Source of the DNA: Smaragdicoccus niigatensis DSM 44881 = NBRC 103563
GTDB taxonomy: Bacteria > Actinomycetota > Actinomycetes > Mycobacteriales > Mycobacteriaceae
NCBI RefSeq assembly: GCF_000380645.1
Contig: NZ_AQXZ01000006.1
Coordinates: 17,958-81,957, forward strand
Length of the DNA stretch: 64,000 nt
Reading direction: 5' to 3'
Numbering within the stretch: the stretch's first letter is position 1; every line of letters begins with the position of its first letter. The notes beneath the pieces were generated by a model. That model was given only the letters and a program-made list of their open reading frames with translations, did not search any database and was not told the DNA's origin. Both the position numbers and the translations under genes were made by a program. Below, piece by piece: positions 59,000 through 64,000 of the stretch.

Positions 59000-59022
59000 T
59001 CGAACACGTGTTCGATTAGAAT
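59000..59022 (+). promoter_or_regulatory. Perfect LexA (SOS) box overlapping a -10 element
   Basis: TCGAACACGTGTTCGA (59000-59015) is an exact actinobacterial SOS box TCGAAC-N4-GTTCGA, followed directly by TAGAAT (59017-59022). It lies 51 bp before the frame at 59067 and 47 bp from the divergent peptidase start. Confidence 0.85.
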
Positions 59023-59066
59023 CGATCTTGTTGGATTGATGTGAGGAGGTATCCCTGAGCAACAAG

Positions 59067-59264
59067 GTGCTCCAGGCTGGCGGGTTTTCCGTCGGTGGAG
59101 CTTCGTGGACAGTGCTGATAGTGGTGGCGCTCGTTGTGATCGTGACGATCACGGCGTTGCTGCGGGCGCGGCGGGAGGACGTGCCGCGCGTTTTCGATTC
59201 GTTTGTACGAATCTTTGGGTCGCTCGGTTGGTTGGCGAACGTTCGCCGGTCTTCCAAAGAGTGA
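59067..59264 (+). CDS. SOS-controlled small single-pass membrane protein
   Basis: This protein of about 65 residues has one strong membrane helix (ASWTVLIVVALVVIVTITAL) and a basic, amphipathic C-terminus (RARREDVPRVFDSFVRIF). GAGGAGG lies at 59043-59049; the best-spaced codon is a CTG at 59055, with GTG 59067 the first standard start. Small membrane peptides under LexA often block cell division (SidA in Caulobacter, DivS in Corynebacterium). This one shows no homology I can recognise. Confidence 0.75.
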   Translation: MLQAGGFSVGGASWTVLIVVALVVIVTITALLRARREDVPRVFDSFVRIFGSLGWLANVRRSSKE

Positions 59265-59340
59265 TCGTCGACCGCGGAATACCAACGCGGCGAGTCCTGT
59301 TCGGCCAAGGTAGACGTACAAGTCCTCGAGGAGTTTGGTC

Positions 59341-59973
59341 ATGACGAAGATCGGTATCTGGGGCGGCACCGGCTATGCCGGCGCGCACATTGCGAGCGAA
59401 GCTGTAAAGCGCGGTTTCGAGGTCACTGCGGTGGCCCGCAAGACGCCCGAGGAACCGATCGACGGCGTCACCTACGTAGAGGGTGCCATTGACGACGTCA
59501 CCTTTGTCGACAAGCTCGCCGCCGACAACGACGTCGTTGTCGTCGCGATCGCCCCCTCTAAGCAAGTGCCATCCGCGCTACCTGCCCTGGTGGCGACGGC
59601 CCGCGCGCACGGCACCAGGCTGGGCTTCATGGGCGGTGCCGGTAGCTCGCTCGTCTCGCCCGACGGGCCGCGCCTGATCGATACGCCGGACTTCCACGAG
59701 GCGTGGAAAGCGGAGGCGCAGGCCTTGGTTGACGTGCTGGCGGCACTGCGGGCAGACACCAGTTCTCTCGACTGGTTCGTAGTGAGTCCGCCGGCGCTAT
59801 TCGGCCGGTTCGCGCCGGGTGAAACCACGGGTAAGTACCGCATCGGCGGAGACGTCCTTGTCGTGAAAGACGACGGGATGTCGGAGATCTCCGGCACCGA
59901 CTTCGCGCTGGCGTTTGTCGACGAGATCGCCGAGCCAACGCATCGTCGCGAACGATTTACGGTCGGTCACTGA
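59341..59973 (+). CDS. NAD(P)-binding Rossmann-fold protein (NmrA/YwnB-like atypical SDR)
   Basis: This 210-residue protein has IGIWGGTGYAGAHIASEAVK at the start and VVVVAIAPS, LGFMGGAGSSLV and DWFVVSPPALFGRFAPGE later, as in NAD(P)H-binding oxidoreductases of the YwnB/YhfK type. The Tyr/Lys catalytic pair of classical SDRs is not visible. ATG 59341 has GAGGAG upstream. Its 3' end overlaps the convergent TetR gene by 17 bp. Function unknown. Confidence 0.85.
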   Translation: MTKIGIWGGTGYAGAHIASEAVKRGFEVTAVARKTPEEPIDGVTYVEGAIDDVTFVDKLAADNDVVVVAIAPSKQVPSALPALVATARAHGTRLGFMGGAGSSLVSPDGPRLIDTPDFHEAWKAEAQALVDVLAALRADTSSLDWFVVSPPALFGRFAPGETTGKYRIGGDVLVVKDDGMSEISGTDFALAFVDEIAEPTHRRERFTVGH

Positions 59974-60544
59974 CCCCGTTTGCGCGCAGGACCGTCGCCA
60001 GGTGGGTGCGCGCATCATCGAATGCGCGCGTCGACTTCGTGGCTCGGCTCTGGACGATCACGCCTTCGATCACCGAGAGCAGCAGGCTGGCGATCGATTC
60101 GGCTGAATCTGGGCCCACACCCGCGTTGATGAGTCCCGCTGCCAGGCGGGAAATCCAGTCCTTGAAGGCTTCGCCGGCGACGGCCTGAACCGCCGGGTCG
60201 AGTTCGTCGAGAGCGGCCGCCATCATGAACGAACCTTCGCGGTAGCCGCTGGTTTCCAGCGGCTTTCGCCAGAAGCTGAACAACTCGTCGAGCCAGGACT
60301 CGACGGATTCGGCGGTCGTCAAGCTGTCCGCGGACTTGGCGACGTGTGACTCGACCAGCCGCGCGACAATTCGCGACGTGGTCTCGACAAGTTCGCTCTT
60401 GCCTGCCGGAAAGTGCTGGTAGAGAGAGTTTTTGGACGCGTTGCTCCGCTTGAGCAACTCGCTGAGGGCGGCGGCGTGAACGCCGTGCTCCTGCACGGTC
60501 GCGATGGTGCTGGCGATGAGTCGCCCCCGCGGACCAGCCGTCAT
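59957..60544 (-). CDS. TetR family transcriptional regulator (AcrR/YxaF-like)
   Basis: This 195-residue protein has RLIASTIATVQEHGVHAAAL, SELLKRSNASKNSLYQHFPA and a C-terminal region like the YxaF/LmrA subgroup (FWRKPLETSGYREGSFMMAA). ATG 60544 has GGAGGG eight bases upstream; the frame runs further without support. Two AACCGATCGGT operators lie between it and fabH copy 2, so it should repress itself and the divergent fabH. Confidence 0.9.
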   Translation of the reverse strand: MTAGPRGRLIASTIATVQEHGVHAAALSELLKRSNASKNSLYQHFPAGKSELVETTSRIVARLVESHVAKSADSLTTAESVESWLDELFSFWRKPLETSGYREGSFMMAAALDELDPAVQAVAGEAFKDWISRLAAGLINAGVGPDSAESIASLLLSVIEGVIVQSRATKSTRAFDDARTHLATVLRANGVSDRP

Positions 60545-60568
60545 CTGTTTACCCTCCGTGCCCTTGTT

Positions 60569-60619
60569 GAACCGATCGGTACATGTTATACCTGAGGTAT
60601 GTGAACCGATCGGTTCACA
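60569..60619. promoter_or_regulatory. Two TetR-type operators between TetR and the second fabH
   Basis: TGTGAACCGATCGGTTCACA (60600-60619) is a perfect 20-bp palindrome. GAACCGATCGGTAC (60569-60582) repeats its core, centre to centre 34 bp away. Confidence 0.85.
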
Positions 60620-60632
60620 TTGAGAGGACGTC

Positions 60633-61661
60633 ATGACCATCGACATCGCGACCGCGGTTCCTGTCCGGCACGCCGCCATCCTCGGCCTCGGCTCCTACCG
60701 TCCCCGCCGAGTGGTCCCGAACGCGGCGATCGTCGACCGCATCGACTCCAGCGATGAATGGATCAAGACCAGGTCCGGCATCGAAGCCCGGCATTGGGCC
60801 GAGGCCGACGAGACGATCGTCGCGATGAGCACCGCGGCGGCTCGAGGCGCTTTGAAGGCTGCGGAACTCGCGCCCGACCAGATCGATCTCGTCATCCTCG
60901 CGACGTCGTCGCAAATGGTGCTCGGGCCGTCGGCCGGTGCGATCATCGCGACTGAACTCGGCATGCAAGACACCGCAGCTTTCGACGTCTCGGCTGGTTG
61001 TGCGGGCTTCTGCTACGCACTCGCGAACGCGGCCAATCAGGTTCGTGCTGGTCAGGCGCGTCATGTGCTGGTCATCGGCACGGAGCGGCTGTCGGATCTC
61101 CTCGATCAGTCGGACCGAACATGCGCGTTCATCTTCGCCGACGGCTCGGGTGCGGTCGTGGTCGGACCGTCGGACGTCGAGGGCATCGGACCGGTTTCGT
61201 GGGGTTCGGACGGAAGTCAGACGAGCGCGATCAAGCAGGACAAAGACTTCGCTCAGTACTTCGCGGAGGTCGAGGAGCTCGGGTCTGATTCGGTGCGCCC
61301 GTACATCCGCATGAACGGAAGCGCGGTGTTCCGCTGGGCCGTCACGAACCTCGAAAAGGGCTGCCGCAACGCACTCGATCTCGCGGGCGTGACCGTCGAC
61401 GATCTCGATGCGTTCGTGCCGCACCAGGCGAACAGCCGCATCACCGATGCGCTCGCAAGGGTGCTCGGATTGCCGGACCGAGTGGCCGTTGCCCGGGACA
61501 TCACGACGACGGGCAACACGAGTGCTGCGTCGATTCCGCTCGCGATGGAACAGTTGCTGCGATCGGGGCAATCCAAGCCTGGCGATGTTGCCTTGGTTCT
61601 CGGGTTCGGCGCTGGCCTGGCGTACGCCGGGCAGGTCGTCCGACTGCCGAAGACTGCTTAA
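60633..61661 (+). CDS. fabH: Beta-ketoacyl-ACP synthase III family protein, second copy
   Basis: This 342-residue KAS III has Cys123 (SAGCAGF), His264 (VPHQAN) and Asn295 (GNTSAAS), all three triad residues. It shares long stretches with the copy at 40595 (IDSSDEWI.TRSGI, SAVFRWA/MVFRWA, TGNTSAASIPLAMEQLL). GAGAGGA precedes the ATG. Regulation by a dedicated TetR suggests a conditional role: primer use for a special lipid, or quinolone/ketoacid-type chemistry. Which copy feeds housekeeping synthesis is unknown. Confidence 0.92.
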   Translation: MTIDIATAVPVRHAAILGLGSYRPRRVVPNAAIVDRIDSSDEWIKTRSGIEARHWAEADETIVAMSTAAARGALKAAELAPDQIDLVILATSSQMVLGPSAGAIIATELGMQDTAAFDVSAGCAGFCYALANAANQVRAGQARHVLVIGTERLSDLLDQSDRTCAFIFADGSGAVVVGPSDVEGIGPVSWGSDGSQTSAIKQDKDFAQYFAEVEELGSDSVRPYIRMNGSAVFRWAVTNLEKGCRNALDLAGVTVDDLDAFVPHQANSRITDALARVLGLPDRVAVARDITTTGNTSAASIPLAMEQLLRSGQSKPGDVALVLGFGAGLAYAGQVVRLPKTA

Positions 61662-63229
61662 GGGGCGCCGAGAACCTCGTCGATGACGATGCCGAGGTCC
61701 ATCTCGAAGCCCTTTTCGAGGTAGCGGTCCGCGCCCGCGGCGAGCGCCTTCTCGGCCATCGAACGTGAGTCGAAGCCGGACAGCACAATCACTCGGACAC
61801 CGGGCGAGGCGGCGCGGATCAGTGGGAGTGCCTGCAGTCCGTCCATCATCGGCATTGCGAGATCGAGCAGCACGACGTCGGGCTTGAGTGCGATCGTTCG
61901 CGCGATCGCTTCCTCCCCATCGGCGGCCTCGCCGACGACCTCGTACTTATGGAGGCTCTCGATTTCGAGCCGCATCAGGTTCCGCACCACGCCGTTGTCG
62001 TCAACGATCAGGATTCGCGGGCACGGTGAGGGAATCCTCGTCGGCGCGGCCTGCTCGACCACCAGAGTCGAGGGAGATCGGCGAATCAGGTCGCCGGGGC
62101 GGAGGTCTTCGCCGCTGAGCGGTTCCAGCCAGTCGTCCATCAAGCGACGGGCGGCAGCCAGGGTGGTTTCCATGTAGGACTTAGCCATTCCGGGGTTGTG
62201 GTTCATGGCCAGGACGGCCGCGACCAGTCCTTGCACGATGTTGTCGTTGACTTCGAGTGCCTGGCGCCGGCGAACCTGAACTTCGCGAAGTTGTGCGGCG
62301 AGCTGCTCCCGCTCGATGCGGGATGTCGCGTCCCGTAGGAACATCGCCCGCCGGCAGCCCTCGCCGACATCGCTCAGGTTTGCCGTGGTGACGTCGAGCC
62401 GCAGTGGGTCGCCGGTGACCGTGAAAGTGGCGACGCCTTCACCTGCAACGAGACGCAGTTCAGCAACAGTGCGCCCGATGAGCGGTTCGCCGAGCAAGGT
62501 CGACGCGTGCCCATTCACCTCCAGGATCGATCCCGCGTGGTCGACGACGAGGATCGCGTCCGGGCTGGACTCGACGAGACTGCGGAAGGTTTCCTCGGCC
62601 CGAACCCGGTCGGTGATGTCGATGCAGGTTCCGCGCATCCGCTCGGGCGTTCCCGTGGCGTCGTGCAGCACCTGGCCGTTCGACGCGAGATAGCGCACTC
62701 TGCCGTCTTCGCGAACGATGCGCTCCACCATCTCGTAGGGCTCGCCGGTCGCGTAAGCCTGTTGGTGAATTGCCTGAATCCGCTCGCGGTCGTCGGGGTG
62801 GATGAACGACAAGAAGCGGTCGTAGGACGCATTGAACGACTGCGGCTCCTGACCGTAGATCCGGTACAGCTGGTCGGACCAACGATTCGTGTTCGACGCG
62901 ATGTGCCAGTCGTAGTCGCCCATGTTGGCCAGACTCTGGGCGTTGTTCATGCGCTCTTCGACGTCGGCAAGAGTGGCCTGGGCCTGCGCACGGGCGATCG
63001 CGTTGTCGAGGATCGCCAGCCCCGGAGTCAGCTGTGCGGTCTCGTCGGCCGACAGAACGAGCGTTCCGGCGTTTCCCGGCAGGGTGTGACCCGGATCAGG
63101 GTCCGAAGTCCAGCGGATCGCTCCGCCACCAGTGAGTCTCTGCAGCAACGGGAGGGCTGCGGAGAGGATCTCACTGACCGTCGTTTTCTGGGCACACTCC
63201 AGCGCCAGCTGAGACAGTGCATCATCCAT
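61658..63229 (-). CDS. PAS-domain protein with C-terminal receiver, no kinase ATPase domain
   Basis: This 523-residue protein has an N-terminal region of about 100 residues and PAS 1 (about 105-205, PAS_3 type: YDWHIASNTNRWSDQLYRIYG, FIHPDDRERI, VREDGRVRYLASNGQVL). PAS 2 follows (SLVESSPDAILVVDHAGSIL), then a helical hairpin (ALEVNDNIVQGLVAAVLAMN) and a receiver (ILIVDDNGVVRNLM, phosphorylatable Asp in VVLLDLAMPMMDG, Lys in YLEKGF). The helical part resembles a HisKA-like dimer but lacks the usual His, and no HATPase domain exists. AGGAG precedes ATG 63229. It overlaps fabH by four bases. Confidence 0.87.
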   Translation of the reverse strand: MDDALSQLALECAQKTTVSEILSAALPLLQRLTGGGAIRWTSDPDPGHTLPGNAGTLVLSADETAQLTPGLAILDNAIARAQAQATLADVEERMNNAQSLANMGDYDWHIASNTNRWSDQLYRIYGQEPQSFNASYDRFLSFIHPDDRERIQAIHQQAYATGEPYEMVERIVREDGRVRYLASNGQVLHDATGTPERMRGTCIDITDRVRAEETFRSLVESSPDAILVVDHAGSILEVNGHASTLLGEPLIGRTVAELRLVAGEGVATFTVTGDPLRLDVTTANLSDVGEGCRRAMFLRDATSRIEREQLAAQLREVQVRRRQALEVNDNIVQGLVAAVLAMNHNPGMAKSYMETTLAAARRLMDDWLEPLSGEDLRPGDLIRRSPSTLVVEQAAPTRIPSPCPRILIVDDNGVVRNLMRLEIESLHKYEVVGEAADGEEAIARTIALKPDVVLLDLAMPMMDGLQALPLIRAASPGVRVIVLSGFDSRSMAEKALAAGADRYLEKGFEMDLGIVIDEVLGAP

Positions 63230-63359
63230 TAGCGGACTCCTGGCGTTCGGTGCTCCCAAGGCAACGCAGGTATTGTGCACGCCATTCCTCACATGCGGAA
63301 TTTTGCCACCGTCGCGTTTCGATACCGAGGCGCTTGAGAGTTCATCAAGCCGCATGTAC

Positions 63360-64000
63360 TCAGAACGGTGGAACGTCGTCGTCGCGGCCCCACTGTGCTT
63401 CGCGGTCGGCCTTGTTCAGTTTCCGTTCTGCCTCCTTGCGTTGGGCTCGCCCTTTCAGTCGGGTCTGTCGTTTGGGTGCGGGCGGATCTGGCTCGCCGAG
63501 GACCGCGAGGGGCCCGGTTGCGGGGATCGGGTATTCGAAGCCGAGGGGGCTGATCAGAGTCAACGTTTGTTCGAGTCGCCAGCCGCCGAAGGTTTTGGCG
63601 CGGTGGTGCTTGCGGCAGAACGGTCCGAGGTTGAACACACTCGTGTTCTTGCTGGTGGCGTGGGGGTTGCGGTGGTCAAGATCCGATTCCCATGCGGGTC
63701 GGTCGCAGCCGGGGAACTGGCACGTGCCGTGCAGGGCACGCACCCAGTCGGCCAACGCTCGTGAGGGCCGGTAGCCGTCCTCGTTGTTGGTCGGTGTCTT
63801 GAGGTCGCGGATGATCGCGTCGCGGGCGAGTTCGCGTAGGTGGTCGGCGTCGATGACGCCGAAGCCGTCGATCCAGCCGGGTTCGTTGCTGGTGCCGTTG
63901 AGGGTTGCGGTGGTGCCGAACGCGTGCACGAGGGGGCGGCGCGGGGTGCCGGCGATCCCGGCTTTGAAGGCACAGTCCGGGTTCTGGCATTGGCAGTCCA
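63360..64000 (-). CDS. DUF222/HNH endonuclease family protein (5' truncated by window edge)
   Basis: The frame on the minus strand is open to the right edge; at least 213 residues are present. A zinc knuckle CQFPGCDRP precedes the HNH core (WESDLDHRNPHATSKNTSVF, LGPFCRKHHRAK). The edge part (CQNPDC) belongs to the DUF222 side. These 13E12-repeat-type proteins are abundant in actinobacteria and their function is unclear. No start is visible. Confidence 0.85.
   Translation of the reverse strand, partial: DCQCQNPDCAFKAGIAGTPRRPLVHAFGTTATLNGTSNEPGWIDGFGVIDADHLRELARDAIIRDLKTPTNNEDGYRPSRALADWVRALHGTCQFPGCDRPAWESDLDHRNPHATSKNTSVFNLGPFCRKHHRAKTFGGWRLEQTLTLISPLGFEYPIPATGPLAVLGEPDPPAPKRQTRLKGRAQRKEAERKLNKADREAQWGRDDDVPPF

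Noticed and set aside
63360..64000. Homing endonuclease or intein-related HNH gene at the right edge
   Set aside because: The CxxxxC knuckle, DLDHRNPH core and DUF222-side sequence fit the abundant actinobacterial 13E12-type family, which is not intein-linked.

Overview
The window is chromosomal DNA of a high-GC Gram-positive actinobacterium. Gene content and order place it in the Mycobacteriales (a Rhodococcus, Nocardia or Gordonia type organism; the genus cannot be fixed from sequence reading alone). The backbone follows the Mycobacterium tuberculosis Rv0407-Rv0440 interval: fgd1, pta, ackA, mutT3, thiE/thiO/thiS/thiG, thiD, thiC, def, the Rv0430-like and VirR-like genes, sodC, ybdK, the Cdc48-like ATPase, pssA, psd and groEL2. 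The pknG-glnX-glnH genes usual after ackA are absent, and a PknK-type kinase sits between fgd1 and pta.

Layout. 1-8.9 kb: end of a DUF3052 gene, a small HNH protein, an SDR, F420-dependent glucose-6-phosphate dehydrogenase, a PknK-like kinase/ATPase and the Pta-AckA acetate pathway, closed by a long hairpin. 9-16 kb: accessory genes (epimerase, nucleoside phosphorylase, proline-rich membrane protein, TetR with an AurF-like diiron enzyme, Nudix, DUF559 protein). 16.1-22.6 kb: thiamine genes (thiE divergent from thiO-thiS-thiG, then thiD) mixed with an ABC exporter and a cation/proton antiporter. 22.7-28.7 kb: AfsR/SARP-like regulator, DrrAB-type exporter, small membrane protein and TetR with paired operators. 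28.7-31 kb: thiC behind a TPP riboswitch, and a small acetyltransferase. 31-36.4 kb: def, VirR-like protein, a copper-only-type SodC, a glutamate-cysteine ligase-like enzyme and a PAP2 membrane protein. 36.5-45 kb: a psd-pssA-AAA ATPase operon divergent from fabH, a sugar dehydrogenase lipoprotein, and groEL2 behind two CIRCE operators. 45-55 kb: small secreted proteins, TetR and ArsR genes separated by a foldback MITE, and the full kdp operon with its KdpDE two-component system. 55-64 kb: hydrolases, an SOS-box small membrane protein, a TetR-controlled second fabH, a PAS/receiver protein and a truncated DUF222/HNH gene.

The notable signals lie between genes: (1) a 162-bp MITE inserted in the overlapping stop codons of two convergent genes; (2) a tandem 95-bp repeat between kdpD and kdpE that preserves stop/start overlaps at every junction, with a related 35-bp linker in an ABC operon; (3) a perfect LexA box in front of a 65-residue membrane protein; (4) two copies of a dispersed palindromic intergenic element; (5) several leaderless-type promoters, including a divergent pair between thiE and thiO. 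No tRNA, rRNA or CRISPR was seen, and no gene-free stretch exceeds 300 bases.
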